A model generated the notes under the pieces. That model did no database searches and was not told where the DNA came from. It saw nothing but the letters and a program-made list of their open reading frames with translations. Below are positions 44,568 to 53,790 of a DNA stretch of 64,000 nucleotides, in pieces. The position numbers and the translations under genes were made by a program. Position 1 is the first letter of the stretch, and every line of letters starts with the position of its first letter. The DNA comes from Rhodopseudomonas palustris (lineage in GTDB: Bacteria; Pseudomonadota; Alphaproteobacteria; Rhizobiales; Xanthobacteraceae). The DNA is taken from assembly GCF_003591005.1 (NCBI RefSeq), contig NZ_QYYD01000001.1, positions 310,001 through 374,000 of the forward strand. Reading direction: 5' to 3'.

Positions 44568-45416
44568 ATGAAGCTGGTCCGGTTTGGAAACATCGGCGAA
44601 GAACAGCCGGGACTGATCGATCAGGCGGGCGCGCTGCGCAGCCTGTCGGGCGTGGTCGGCGACATCGACGGAGCGGCGCTGTCGCCGCAAGGCTTGGCCA
44701 AGCTCGCCGCGGTCGACCCGGCGACACTGCCGCTCGCGCCGGCCGGCGTGCGGATCGGACCCTGCGTCGGCAAGGTCGGCAAGCTGATCGGCATCGGCCT
44801 CAACTACTCGGATCACGCCGTCGAATCCGGCCTGCCGGTGCCGACCGAGCCGATCGTGTTCATGAAGGCTACCAGCTCGATTTCGGGGCCGTACGATCCG
44901 GTCGAGATCCCCGCCGACGCCGAGAAGACCGATTGGGAGGTCGAACTGGCCTTCGTCATCGGCACCCGTGCCAAGAACGTCTCCGAGACCGATGCGCTGA
45001 AGCACGTCGCCGGTTACTGCATCGTCAACGATGTCTCCGAACGCGCCTGGCAGATCGAGCGCCAGGGGCAGTGGACCAAGGGCAAGAGCCACGACACCTT
45101 CTCGCCGATGGGCCCGTGGCTGGTGACGGCCGACGAGATCGCGGACTCCGGCAATCTGGGCATGCGGCTCGAGGTCAACGGCGTCAGTCGGCAGAACGGC
45201 TCGACCCAAACCATGATCTTCGGCGTCGCTTATCTGGTGAGCTATCTCAGCCGGTTCATGACGCTGCATCCCGGCGACGTCATCACCACCGGCACGCCAC
45301 CGGGTGTCGGCCTCGGCATGAAGCCGCCGCTGTATCTCAAGGTCGGCGATGTGATGCGGCTGGAAATCGATGGGCTCGGCCATCAGCAGCAGACGGTCGT
45401 GCTGGAAGGCAGCTGA
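44568..45416 (+). CDS. Fumarylacetoacetate hydrolase (FAH) family protein
   Basis: The 282-residue product has the FAH fold: IGIGLNYSDHAVESGL, the metal-binding EKTDWEVELAFVIGTRAKNV (Glu/Glu/Asp), YCIVNDVSERAWQ and TGTPPGVGLGMKPP. Members cleave or hydrate 2,4-diketo or 2-keto-3-enoate compounds, including the last step of L-fucose/L-rhamnose acid pathways and meta-cleavage routes. The start MKLVRFGNIGEEQPG at 44568 sits one base after the previous stop; GMC follows after 4 bp. Confidence 0.92.
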   Translation: MKLVRFGNIGEEQPGLIDQAGALRSLSGVVGDIDGAALSPQGLAKLAAVDPATLPLAPAGVRIGPCVGKVGKLIGIGLNYSDHAVESGLPVPTEPIVFMKATSSISGPYDPVEIPADAEKTDWEVELAFVIGTRAKNVSETDALKHVAGYCIVNDVSERAWQIERQGQWTKGKSHDTFSPMGPWLVTADEIADSGNLGMRLEVNGVSRQNGSTQTMIFGVAYLVSYLSRFMTLHPGDVITTGTPPGVGLGMKPPLYLKVGDVMRLEIDGLGHQQQTVVLEGS

Positions 45417-45420
45417 GCCG

Positions 45421-47043
45421 ATGGACGCGCCGCAGCCGACATCGATCGGGCAGTTCGACTACATCGTAGTCGGCGCCGGAACGGCCGGCTGCGTGCTCGC
45501 CAACCGCCTCAGCGCCGACCCGAACGCTCGGGTGCTGCTGCTCGAAGCCGGCGGCAGCGACAATCGGCTGTGGGTGCATATTCCGGTCGGCTATCTGTAC
45601 ACGATGGGCGACCGCCGACTGGACTGGTGTTTCAAGACCGAGCCGGAGCCTGGGCTCAACGGTCGGGCGCTCGACTATCCGCGCGGTAAAGTGCTCGGCG
45701 GCTGCTCATCGATCAACGGCATGATCTATATGCGCGGGCAGGCGGCCGACTATGACGGCTGGCGCCAGATGGGCAATGCCGGCTGGGGCTGGGACGACGT
45801 GCTGCCGTATTTCATCAAGTCCGAACATCACTACGGCGCGGCTGACGATTATCACGGCGTGAGCGGCGAGCTGCGCGTCGAACAGCAGCGGCTGCATTGG
45901 CCGGTGCTTGATGCGGTGCGCGAGGCTGCGGCCGAGCTCGGCATTCCGCCGGTCGATGATTTCAACCGCGGTGATAATGAAGGCGCGGGCTACTTCGCCG
46001 TCAACCAGCGCCGCGGCTTGCGCTGGAACGCCCGCAAGGCGTTCCTCGATCCGGTCCGGCATCGCCGCAATCTGCGCATCGAAACCGGCGCCGAGGTCGA
46101 GCGCATCACGCTCGCGGACGGGCATGCGACCGGCATCGAGTTCGGCAGGGCCGGGCGCCGGCTACGCGCCGATGTGACGCGCGAAGTCGTGCTCGCGTCC
46201 GGCGCGATCGGCACGCCGAAGCTGCTGGAGCTGTCGGGCATCGGACCCGGCGAGGTGCTGTCGCAGCACGGCATCGCGGTTAAGCACGAGCTGCCCGGCG
46301 TCGGCGAGAACCTGCAGGATCATCTGCAGATCCGCACCGTGTTCGGCATCACCGGCGCGCGCACGCTGAACGACATGACCGCCGGCTGGTCCGGCAAACT
46401 GCGCGTCGCGGCGGAATATGCGCTGCGGCGCAGCGGGCCGATGGCGATGGCGCCGAGCCAGCTCGGCATTTTCACGCGCTCGTCCAGCGCCTATGCCAGC
46501 GCCAATATCGAGTATCACGTCCAGCCGCTGTCGCTGGAAGCGTTCGGCCAGCCGCTGCATCGTGAGCCGGCGCTCACCGTGTCGGTGTGCAATCTGCGCC
46601 CCGAGAGTCGCGGCAGCTGCCATATCGGCAGCGCGTCGCCCGGGGACGCGCCGCAGATCCGGCCGAACTATCTGTCCACCGAAGCGGATCGCATCGTCGC
46701 GGCCGACAGTATCCGGCACGCCCGCAAGCTGATGGCGACGCGCCGGCTGAGCGGATATCGCCCGATCGAATTGAAGCCAGGCCCGACCGTCACGAGTGAC
46801 GATCAGCTCGCCCGCGCGGCCGGCGACATCGCGACGACGATCTTCCATCCGGTCGGGACGGCACGGATGGGGCAGGATGCGATGGCCGTGGTGTCACCCG
46901 AACTTGCCGTGCACGGCATCCGGCGTCTGAGTATCGCAGACGCATCGGTGATGCCGACGATCCCGTCAGGCAACACCAATGCGGCCGTGACCATGATCGC
47001 CGAGAAGGCTGCCGATTTCATCCGCGCACGGAGCCGCGCGTAG
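45421..47043 (+). CDS. GMC family oxidoreductase (choline dehydrogenase-like)
   Basis: The 540-residue FAD-dependent dehydrogenase has DYIVVGAGTAGCVLANRLS near the N-terminus, the GMC signature PRGKVLGGCSSINGMIYMRG, and the C-terminal HPVGTARMG with the catalytic His and NTNAAVTMIAEKAADFI. Members oxidise primary alcohols or sugars to aldehydes or lactones with a quinone as acceptor. No signal peptide. It is 4 bp after the FAH-family gene and so in the same operon. Confidence 0.94.
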   Translation: MDAPQPTSIGQFDYIVVGAGTAGCVLANRLSADPNARVLLLEAGGSDNRLWVHIPVGYLYTMGDRRLDWCFKTEPEPGLNGRALDYPRGKVLGGCSSINGMIYMRGQAADYDGWRQMGNAGWGWDDVLPYFIKSEHHYGAADDYHGVSGELRVEQQRLHWPVLDAVREAAAELGIPPVDDFNRGDNEGAGYFAVNQRRGLRWNARKAFLDPVRHRRNLRIETGAEVERITLADGHATGIEFGRAGRRLRADVTREVVLASGAIGTPKLLELSGIGPGEVLSQHGIAVKHELPGVGENLQDHLQIRTVFGITGARTLNDMTAGWSGKLRVAAEYALRRSGPMAMAPSQLGIFTRSSSAYASANIEYHVQPLSLEAFGQPLHREPALTVSVCNLRPESRGSCHIGSASPGDAPQIRPNYLSTEADRIVAADSIRHARKLMATRRLSGYRPIELKPGPTVTSDDQLARAAGDIATTIFHPVGTARMGQDAMAVVSPELAVHGIRRLSIADASVMPTIPSGNTNAAVTMIAEKAADFIRARSRA

Positions 47044-47136
47044 CAATGCCCGGCCTGGCAAACATCCCGCATTTAACGGTTGTGCCGGGAGCGCCTGGTT
47101 ATCGCGCAAAACTTGCTCGCCAGCTCAAGTCATCGC

Positions 47137-47198
47137 TTGACAGCGCACCGCCGCTGCTACCTAATGTAACGGCGTTACCCCAGAAGAGTAACGGCATT
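47137..47198 (+). promoter_or_regulatory. Putative promoter and direct repeats before the IclR gene
   Basis: TTGACA at 47137-47142 with a weak -10 near 47159-47165 (TACCTAAT). Just behind it are two direct repeats, GTAACGGCGTT (47166) and GTAACGGCATT (47188), exactly 22 bp apart, the first extended to a small palindrome GTAAC-GGC-GTTAC. Two helical turns apart, these could be the site of the IclR protein or another regulator. Confidence 0.45.
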
Positions 47199-47249
47199 GC
47201 AGCGACGATAACGGCCACAAAGGCCGACGTCGAGGTGGAGAACATCCGG

Positions 47250-48104
47250 ATGGCCGGAGCCTCTGAGGGAGCGAAACGCGGCGCGGCGAAGCCGGTGGAA
47301 ACCACCGTGCTGGCGGTCGAGCGCGCATTGGAGATGATCCAGCTGCTATCCGGCGCCGCAGACGGCCTGACGCTTGCGGAGATCTCGCGCGAACTGATCG
47401 TCAACAAGGCGATCGCCTCCCGCCTGCTCGAAACGCTGGAACACGCCGGCTACGTCTGGCGTGATGACGTCGCGCAGCGCTACTACCTGACCTATCGCAT
47501 CAGCAATCTCGGCCTGCGGCAGCTGCAGCAATCCGGCCTGCTGGGACAATGCTCGAGCCTGCTGGAGGATCTCGCGGAGCGCACCGGCGAGCTGGTGCGT
47601 TTGTCGGTGGTCGAACGCGGCGAGAAGATCATCTGGGTCTATGCGGTGGTCGGCACGCGACGCACGCTACGCATCGACCCCAATTTCAACTTCGACGTCA
47701 GCCTGCACAGCCACGCGACCGGCAAGGCCTGGCTGATGACACTGCCGTTCGAACGCGCCGCGCAGCTGGTCGAGCAAGCCGGCATGCCGCGCCTGACGCC
47801 GCACACGCGCGTCGCCTACCAGGCCCTGCGCGAGGAGCTCGACGCCGCCGCCCGCCGCGGTTTTGCGCTAACTTTCGAGGAGAATGAGGTCGGGGTCGGC
47901 GCCGTCGCCGCGCCGATCATGGCGCCGCGGCTGTCCGGCGCCACCGAATGCGTCGGCGTCGTCTCGGTGGCGGCGCCGACCAATCGCATGACTCGTGCTC
48001 AGATCGAAGCCTGCGGTCCGATGGCGGCCGAAGTCGCGTCGCGCCTGGCGCTGATGTGGCCGCTGGACGAGCGCTATCCGCTGCAACTGCAACGACACGC
48101 CTGA
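47250..48104 (+). CDS. IclR family transcriptional regulator
   Basis: The 284-residue product has the N-terminal winged HTH (VLAVERALEMIQLLSGAADG ... NKAIASRLLETLEHAGYV) and the C-terminal IclR effector domain (LHSHATGKAWLM). An in-frame ATG at 47046 would add 68 residues, but the putative promoter at 47137 lies inside that stretch and GGAG precedes 47250 by nine bases, so 47250 was chosen. It is probably a regulator of the DapA/Liv genes that follow at 23 bp. Confidence 0.92.
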   Translation: MAGASEGAKRGAAKPVETTVLAVERALEMIQLLSGAADGLTLAEISRELIVNKAIASRLLETLEHAGYVWRDDVAQRYYLTYRISNLGLRQLQQSGLLGQCSSLLEDLAERTGELVRLSVVERGEKIIWVYAVVGTRRTLRIDPNFNFDVSLHSHATGKAWLMTLPFERAAQLVEQAGMPRLTPHTRVAYQALREELDAAARRGFALTFEENEVGVGAVAAPIMAPRLSGATECVGVVSVAAPTNRMTRAQIEACGPMAAEVASRLALMWPLDERYPLQLQRHA

Positions 48105-48126
48105 CTTTGGAACGCCGGAGACCGAC

Positions 48127-49086
48127 ATGATCCGCTTCAAGAACGATATGCCCCACGGCGTCATTCCGGCCGTGCTGCTGCCCTTCCACGACGACTTCTC
48201 GATCGACGAGGCGAGCTTCCGCAGCCACTTGCGCGACGTCGCCGCGGTCGAGGGACTATCGGCAGTCACGGTCAACGCGCACTCGACCGAAGTCGCGTCG
48301 TGCACGGCGGACGAGCAGCGCCGCGTGCTGGAGATCACCACCGAGGAAGTCGGCGATCGTCTGCCGATCGTGCACGGCGTCTGGGCCGACGGCAGCCTCG
48401 AGGCGGCGCGGATCGCCGAGCGCGCCCAGGCGGGCGGATCATCCGCGCTGCTGGTGTTTCCGCCGGCGCCGTTCACGCTCGGGCAGAACGCCGACATGGC
48501 GATCGCGCACTTCAAGACCATCGCGGCGGCGTCCGATCTGCCGATCATCCTGTTCCAGTATCCGCTGGCAACCGGGCAGGGCTATCCGCTGGCGACGCTG
48601 ACGCGTCTCATGGACGAGGTGCCCAGCATCCGCGCCATCAAGGACTGGACCCAGAGCGTGCAGCAGCACGAGACGCAGGTCCGCGTGCTGCAGTCGCGCA
48701 GCCGCCCGGTCAACGTGCTGTCGACCAACAGCGCGTGGCTGTTCAGTTCGCTGGTGCTGGGTTGCAACGGTTTGCTATCCGGCAGCGGCAGCGTCATCGC
48801 CGATCTGCAGGCGCGGCTGTTCCGCGCCGTGCAGGCTGACGATCTCGCCGAGGCGCGCCGTATCAACGACCAGATCAATCCGATCGCCAGCGTGTTCTAC
48901 TCCGATCCGTTCGTCGACATGCACAATCGGATGAAGGAAGCGCTGGTGCTGCTCGGCAAGTTGCCGCGCGCGGTGGTCCGTCCGCCGCTGGTCAAGCTGA
49001 AAGAGCCGGAGATCGCGCGCATCCGGCAAGGGCTGATCGATGCCGGGCTGCTCGATGCCTCCGGCAAACGGAGAGAGGCTGCCTAA
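48127..49086 (+). CDS. Dihydrodipicolinate synthase (DapA) family lyase/aldolase
   Basis: The 319-residue TIM barrel has the Schiff-base lysine in IRAIKDWTQS (about 175-179) and the catalytic tyrosine in LFQYPL. The family covers lysine synthesis, KDG/KDR aldolases and sugar-acid dehydratases; in a catabolic cluster an aldolase or dehydratase is likelier than lysine synthesis. CGGAG six bases before the ATG. It lies between the IclR gene and the transporter. Confidence 0.88.
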   Translation: MIRFKNDMPHGVIPAVLLPFHDDFSIDEASFRSHLRDVAAVEGLSAVTVNAHSTEVASCTADEQRRVLEITTEEVGDRLPIVHGVWADGSLEAARIAERAQAGGSSALLVFPPAPFTLGQNADMAIAHFKTIAAASDLPIILFQYPLATGQGYPLATLTRLMDEVPSIRAIKDWTQSVQQHETQVRVLQSRSRPVNVLSTNSAWLFSSLVLGCNGLLSGSGSVIADLQARLFRAVQADDLAEARRINDQINPIASVFYSDPFVDMHNRMKEALVLLGKLPRAVVRPPLVKLKEPEIARIRQGLIDAGLLDASGKRREAA

Positions 49087-49170
49087 CTAACTCACGATAC
49101 GGCAAGGCGGGCATCAGATCCGCCGGTCGCCGACAAAACAAAAAGCAAATCCAAGGGATAGGAAACCAAC

Positions 49171-50367
49171 ATGACACCTCGATCTTCCGTGTTAGCCGTC
49201 GCCATGGCGTCGGCGTCGATGACGCTCGTCTCCATGACGGCGATGGCGCAGGACAAGCCGCCCGTCAAAATCGGCTTCGTCACCGAACTCACCGGTCCAT
49301 GGAGCTTCTTCGGCACCAGCTGCGTCGCCGGTCTGAAGCTCGCTGAAAAGAACCTCAACCCTCCCGGTAAGCGCAAGATCGAGTTCGTCATTGCCGACGA
49401 TCAGACCAGCCCGGCGCAAGCGGTCGCCGCGTCGCGCAGCCTCGACGTTCAGGACAAGGTGCTGGCGCTCAGCGGTCCGACCAGCTCGGACACCGGCCTT
49501 GCTGTGTACGGCTATGCCGAGCAGAACAAGGTGCCGTTCGTGGTGCCGGTGGCGGCGTTTCCGCAGCTGACCAAGCCGGGCACGCGCTACACCTTCCGGC
49601 TCGAACCCGACGCGGTCGGCTGGGGCTACGCGATCTCGAAGTTCGTCGAGAAGCAGAAGCCCGGCGGCAAGATCGCGATGATCTATTCCGACTACGCGCT
49701 GATGCGCGCGATCACTGCGGGCATCAAGTATCAGGCGCCGCGCTCGGGCCTGAGCATCGTCGCCGACATCGCTTTCCCGCAGGGCTCGAGCGACGCCACC
49801 GTCCAGGCGGCGCAGATCCTCGCCGCCAAGCCGGACTTCGTCGTCGTTTCCGGCGCCGGCGGCTTTGACAACACCATCACCAACCAGCTGCTCGATCTCG
49901 GCGTCAAGCCCGAGCAGATCATCCATCCGTTCGGCATCACCACCCAGGTGATCAACTGGGGCAAGCGCAGCGTCGGATCGTATTACGGCACGTTCTTCGA
50001 CTCCAATCTCGACTCGCTGACGCCCGAGGGCAAGACCTTCGTCTCGGACTTCATCGCCCAGAACGACCGCCCACCGTCCTACGGCGAGAACTTCTGCTAC
50101 GTCACCGCCAACGTGATCCGCGAGGCGATCGACAAGAATCCGGAAGCTGCGGACGACCGCGAGAAGTTCCGCGATGCGATGTCGGCGCTGAAGACCAAGG
50201 AGACGACGTCTGGCGTGCCGATCGAGTTCGACAAGAACGGCGCCCGCATGGAGTACATGTACTTCATGCAGATCAGCGACGTGGCGCCGAAGACCTACAA
50301 GGCGAAGCAGAGCTTCTACATCGAATGGGATCCGGAAGTGATCCCGGTCTACACCTTGGTCAAGTGA
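49171..50367 (+). CDS. ABC transporter substrate-binding protein, Liv (branched-chain amino acid) family
   Basis: The 398-residue product has a signal peptide (about 1-27, ending AMAQ) and the two-lobed Peripla_BP_6 fold: PPVKIGFVTELTGPWSFFG and LALSGPTSSDTGLAVYGYAE. The family binds amino acids, amides, aromatic acids and short-chain acids, so the name does not fix the substrate. A hairpin separates it from the permease genes and can raise the amount of this protein over the membrane parts. Confidence 0.92.
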   Translation: MTPRSSVLAVAMASASMTLVSMTAMAQDKPPVKIGFVTELTGPWSFFGTSCVAGLKLAEKNLNPPGKRKIEFVIADDQTSPAQAVAASRSLDVQDKVLALSGPTSSDTGLAVYGYAEQNKVPFVVPVAAFPQLTKPGTRYTFRLEPDAVGWGYAISKFVEKQKPGGKIAMIYSDYALMRAITAGIKYQAPRSGLSIVADIAFPQGSSDATVQAAQILAAKPDFVVVSGAGGFDNTITNQLLDLGVKPEQIIHPFGITTQVINWGKRSVGSYYGTFFDSNLDSLTPEGKTFVSDFIAQNDRPPSYGENFCYVTANVIREAIDKNPEAADDREKFRDAMSALKTKETTSGVPIEFDKNGARMEYMYFMQISDVAPKTYKAKQSFYIEWDPEVIPVYTLVK

Positions 50368-50373
50368 TCATCA

Positions 50374-50396
50374 GGGCCGCCGCTTGCCGGCGGCCC
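50374..50396 (+). terminator. Intra-operon hairpin between SBP and permease genes
   Basis: GGGCCGCCG (50374-50382) and CGGCGGCCC (50388-50396) form a perfect 9-bp stem with a 5-base loop, 7 bp after the SBP stop, followed by GTCTCTCC. It may protect the upstream mRNA or attenuate transcription. Confidence 0.55.
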
Positions 50397-50419
50397 GTCT
50401 CTCCCGAGGAGTAGCACGC

Positions 50420-51301
50420 GTGTCCGACGCGAATCTCATCATTCTTCTGTCGACCATCTCGACCGGGTTGATCCTGGGCTCGATCTTCGCGCTCGTCGCG
50501 GTCGGCGTCACGATCGTTTACGGCTCGATCTGGATGCCGAACGCCGCCAACGGCCAGTTCTTCGTGCTGGCCGCGCTGTTCGGCTGGACCATGACGGTCA
50601 GCTGGGGCGTGCACCCGGCGATCGCTGCGATCCTGGTGATCGGCGTCAGCGTGCCGCTGTCCTACGCGCTGGAATACGTACTGGTGCGACGATTCTACGA
50701 CGTGCCCAATCGCAACATCTCCTATTTCGTCCTGAGCCTGGGCATCACCCAGATCCTGACCGGCATATTCTCGTCGACCTATGGGCGCTGGAGTGACCAA
50801 TTCCAGCTGCCGCCGCTGGTCAGCGGCATCACCTTCGTCGGGCCGTTGCCGATCGCCACGAATCGCTTGGTCGTGTTGGCACTGGCGCTGGCGATCCTTG
50901 CCGCGTTGTTCGCGCTGCTGCGCTTTCACCGCTACGGCCGCGCGATCCGCGCCGTGTTCCAGAACCGCGACGCCGCCGCGCTGCGCGGCGTCAACGTCAA
51001 GGCCAGCTACAGCCTGTCCTTCGCGCTCGGCAACGCGGTGATCTTCGCCGGCGGCATCCTGTTCGCGCTGGCCTACAGCTTCGATCTCACCGTGGCGTGG
51101 ACGATGTCGATCACGGCGTTCGCCATCATGATTATCGGCGGGCCGGGCTCGGTGCTCGGCGCGCTGATCGTCGGCATGGTGTTCGGCTTCACCCAGGCTG
51201 CCGTCAGCACGGTGGCCAGTCCGACGATCGCGGCGTTCTCGTATCTCGGCGCGATGCTGCTGATCCTGCTCTTCAAACCGTCGGGGCTGTTCGCGCGATG
51301 A
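50420..51301 (+). CDS. Liv-type ABC permease (LivH family)
   Basis: The 293-residue inner-membrane protein has about eight hydrophobic helices, from NLIILLSTISTGLILGSIFA, and the LivH-like ALRGVNVKASY loop that contacts the ATPases. A GTG start at 50420 with AGGAG eight bases before it is preferred; the frame opens at 50384. Its stop overlaps the LivM start (ATGA). Confidence 0.93.
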   Translation: MSDANLIILLSTISTGLILGSIFALVAVGVTIVYGSIWMPNAANGQFFVLAALFGWTMTVSWGVHPAIAAILVIGVSVPLSYALEYVLVRRFYDVPNRNISYFVLSLGITQILTGIFSSTYGRWSDQFQLPPLVSGITFVGPLPIATNRLVVLALALAILAALFALLRFHRYGRAIRAVFQNRDAAALRGVNVKASYSLSFALGNAVIFAGGILFALAYSFDLTVAWTMSITAFAIMIIGGPGSVLGALIVGMVFGFTQAAVSTVASPTIAAFSYLGAMLLILLFKPSGLFAR

Positions 51302-52305
51302 CACCTGTTGAACGAAGCAAAGACTTCATGCTGCGCGGGGCAGGGCACGGCCTTCCGCTCGCATGTTTCGCCGTGCTGGCATTCGCGACGCCGTTCCTGC
51401 TGTCGGGCAACCGCTATCTGGGCTTCGTGGCCGGCGTCACGATGATCCATATCCTGTGGGCCTGCGGCATGAACCTGCTGTACGGCTACACCGGGCTGAT
51501 GCCGCTGATGTTCGCCGGCCTCGCCGGGATCAGCGCCTACACGGTGGTCGACCTCACTGCCTCGGGCTGGTCGTTCTGGCTGGCGCTGCCGGTCGGCGCA
51601 CTGGCGGCGTCGATTTCCGGCACCATCCTCGGGCTGCCGTCGCTGCGCCTGAAGGGGTTCTACTTCACGCTGTGCTCGCTGGTGATCCAGACCGTCGTCA
51701 CGTTGGCCTTCGTCTACTTTGCTGGATGGACCAATGGCGACACCGGCATCTCGCAGATCCCGCAGCCGACGTTTGCCGGCACGCCGCTCTCCGGGCTGTC
51801 GTATGATCTGGTGCTCGCTGGTGCAGCCGTGCTCGGCGTGATCACGTTGATCGCAATCGTCTACTCGAGCTTGGGCCGCCGGCTCATCGCGGTGCGTGAG
51901 GACGACGAACTCGCCGGCATGCTCGGCATCAACGTCACCGGCTACAAGATGATCGCCTTCTTCATCGGCTCGCTGTTCGCCGGCATCGGCGGCGCGCTCT
52001 ACGCGCCGTATATCGGCTTCATCTCGCCGCGGTCGTTCGACGTGCTGATCAGCATGAACATCTGGCTGATGGTCGCGTTCGGCGGGCGCGGCACGATCTG
52101 GGGGCCGGTGATCGGCGCCATCCTGCTCGCGCCGTTGTCGTTCCTGCTGCAGGAATACTACACGGTCAAGGACGTGCTGTACGGCCTGTTGATCATCGTG
52201 GTGATCGTGGTGATGCCCGGCGGAATCGCCAGCGGCTTCCAGCGCCGGAAGCGCGAGGCTCCCGCAGCCCTTGACGTTCCGGTGTCGCGCGGGAGTGCAA
52301 AATGA
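51298..52305 (+). CDS. Liv-type ABC permease (LivM family)
   Basis: The 335-residue membrane protein has roughly ten transmembrane helices with the LivM signatures MNLLYGYTGLMPLMFAGLAG and AVREDDELAGMLGINVTGYK. It overlaps LivH at its start and LivG at its end by 4 bp each (ATGA), so the importer genes are tightly coupled. Confidence 0.94.
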   Translation: MTPVERSKDFMLRGAGHGLPLACFAVLAFATPFLLSGNRYLGFVAGVTMIHILWACGMNLLYGYTGLMPLMFAGLAGISAYTVVDLTASGWSFWLALPVGALAASISGTILGLPSLRLKGFYFTLCSLVIQTVVTLAFVYFAGWTNGDTGISQIPQPTFAGTPLSGLSYDLVLAGAAVLGVITLIAIVYSSLGRRLIAVREDDELAGMLGINVTGYKMIAFFIGSLFAGIGGALYAPYIGFISPRSFDVLISMNIWLMVAFGGRGTIWGPVIGAILLAPLSFLLQEYYTVKDVLYGLLIIVVIVVMPGGIASGFQRRKREAPAALDVPVSRGSAK

Positions 52306-53021
52306 ACAAGGACGTCCTGCTCGACGTGAAGGCGGTGTCGAAGCGGTTCGGCGGCGTTGCTGCCCTGAAGGGCATCGATCTGCTGCAGCACCGCGGTGAA
52401 ACGCTGGGCATGATCGGACCGAACGGCTCCGGCAAGACCACCTTCGTCAACGTCATCTCGGGCCATATCAAGCCGAACAGCGGATCCGTGGTGTTCGATG
52501 GCGAGTCGTTTGCTGGCAGTAATCCGTTTCGCATCGCCAAAGCCGGTTTGACGCGCACGTATCAGGCGGTGCGGGTGTTCGGCGAACTCACCGTGCGCGA
52601 CAATGTCGCCACTGCGCTGGTCGATGCCCGTGACCCGGCATCGCCGGAGGCCGTGGCAGAGATCGCCGATTGGCTGCGCATCGGCCATCGCTTCGACGCC
52701 CGCGCCGGCAGCCTGACGCTGATGGAGCAGCGCCAGGTCGAATTGCTGATGCGGCTGGTACAGAAGCCGAAGCTGATGATGCTCGACGAGCCGGTCGGCG
52801 GTCTGTCGTCGGCGGAAGTCCGGACCATGATCGGCGTGCTGTCGGAACTCAAGGGCCGCTGCACCATCTTCGTCATCGAACACACCATGAAGGTGATCCG
52901 CGAACTCGCCGACAAGGTCGTGGTGCTGATGGCCGGCGAGAAGCTCGCCGAGGGGCCGCCGGCGCAGATCCTGTCGGACCAGCGCGTGATCGATCAATAT
53001 CTCGGGACAGCAGATGCTTGA
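52302..53021 (+). CDS. Liv-type ABC ATPase (LivG family) with altered signature motif
   Basis: The 239-residue ATPase has Walker A GPNGSGKTT (39-47) and Walker B LMMLDEPVGGL (about 158-168). The ABC signature, normally LSxGQ or LAYGQQ, reads LTLMEQRQ (138-145), so the site it forms with its partner may not hydrolyse ATP normally. It starts on the LivM stop and overlaps LivF by 8 bp. Confidence 0.92.
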   Translation: MNKDVLLDVKAVSKRFGGVAALKGIDLLQHRGETLGMIGPNGSGKTTFVNVISGHIKPNSGSVVFDGESFAGSNPFRIAKAGLTRTYQAVRVFGELTVRDNVATALVDARDPASPEAVAEIADWLRIGHRFDARAGSLTLMEQRQVELLMRLVQKPKLMMLDEPVGGLSSAEVRTMIGVLSELKGRCTIFVIEHTMKVIRELADKVVVLMAGEKLAEGPPAQILSDQRVIDQYLGTADA

Positions 53022-53712
53022 AATCGAAGATCTGACGGTTCGCTACGGGCCGTTTCTGGCGGTCGACCGCCTGGCGATGAGCGTCGGCAAAGGCGAGATC
53101 GTCGGCGTCGTTGGGCCGAACGGCGCCGGCAAGTCGTCGATCGTCAAGGCGATCGGCGGCCTGGTCGAACCGAAGTCGGGACGGCTGACGTTCGACGGCA
53201 AAGAGTTGCAGTCGGTGCCGACGCACAAGCGGATCGCGCTCGGCATCTCGATCGTGCCCGAAGGCCGCGGTCTGTTTCCGCGCATGTCGGTCGAAGAGAA
53301 CCTGGTCATCGCCGGCGATCCGCTGGGTGATACCAAACGCGTGCTGCGCAATATCGAGCGCTGCTACGCGTTGTTCCCGATCCTGAAGGAGCGACGCTGG
53401 CAGGCGGCGGGTACGCTGTCGGGCGGCCAGCAGCAGATGGTCGCGGTGTCGATGGGACTGATGCCGGACCCGCGCTTGCTGATCCTCGACGAGCCGTCCT
53501 TGGGGCTGGCACCGATCGTGATCGGCGAGATCGGCCGCGCGTTGTCGCTGCTTGGCGCCGAGGGGCTCACCGTCGCGCTGTTCGAGCAGAATGCCAAGCT
53601 GACCTGCAGCGTGGCCGGGCGGATCTACATTCTGGCCAGCGGCGCGGTCCGTCATCACGACCGGGCAGAGGATCTGCTGAAGAACCCCGAGATCCTCGAT
53701 CACCTGATGTAG
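53014..53712 (+). CDS. Liv-type ABC ATPase (LivF family)
   Basis: The 232-residue ATPase has Walker A GPNGAGKSS (34-42), a canonical signature LSGGQQQM and Walker B LLILDEPSLGLAP. It pairs with the LivG protein; the two differ in the quality of the signature motif. Confidence 0.94.
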   Translation: MLEIEDLTVRYGPFLAVDRLAMSVGKGEIVGVVGPNGAGKSSIVKAIGGLVEPKSGRLTFDGKELQSVPTHKRIALGISIVPEGRGLFPRMSVEENLVIAGDPLGDTKRVLRNIERCYALFPILKERRWQAAGTLSGGQQQMVAVSMGLMPDPRLLILDEPSLGLAPIVIGEIGRALSLLGAEGLTVALFEQNAKLTCSVAGRIYILASGAVRHHDRAEDLLKNPEILDHLM

Positions 53713-53790
53713 CGAGACCAGAGTCTCATCCGGCGGCCGTGCCTTGCGCATCGGATTGCGCCGGTGCGAACGCAGCTGAAAGGCACGGCT

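Noticed and set aside
42680-44593. 637-codon minus-strand frame over the SDR-like gene
   Set aside because: Shadow of the plus-strand genes; no start with a ribosome site and no recognisable domain.
47046-47249. Extra 68-residue N-terminus for the IclR regulator
   Set aside because: A promoter-like TTGACA and repeats lie inside it, and IclR proteins normally begin close to the winged helix.
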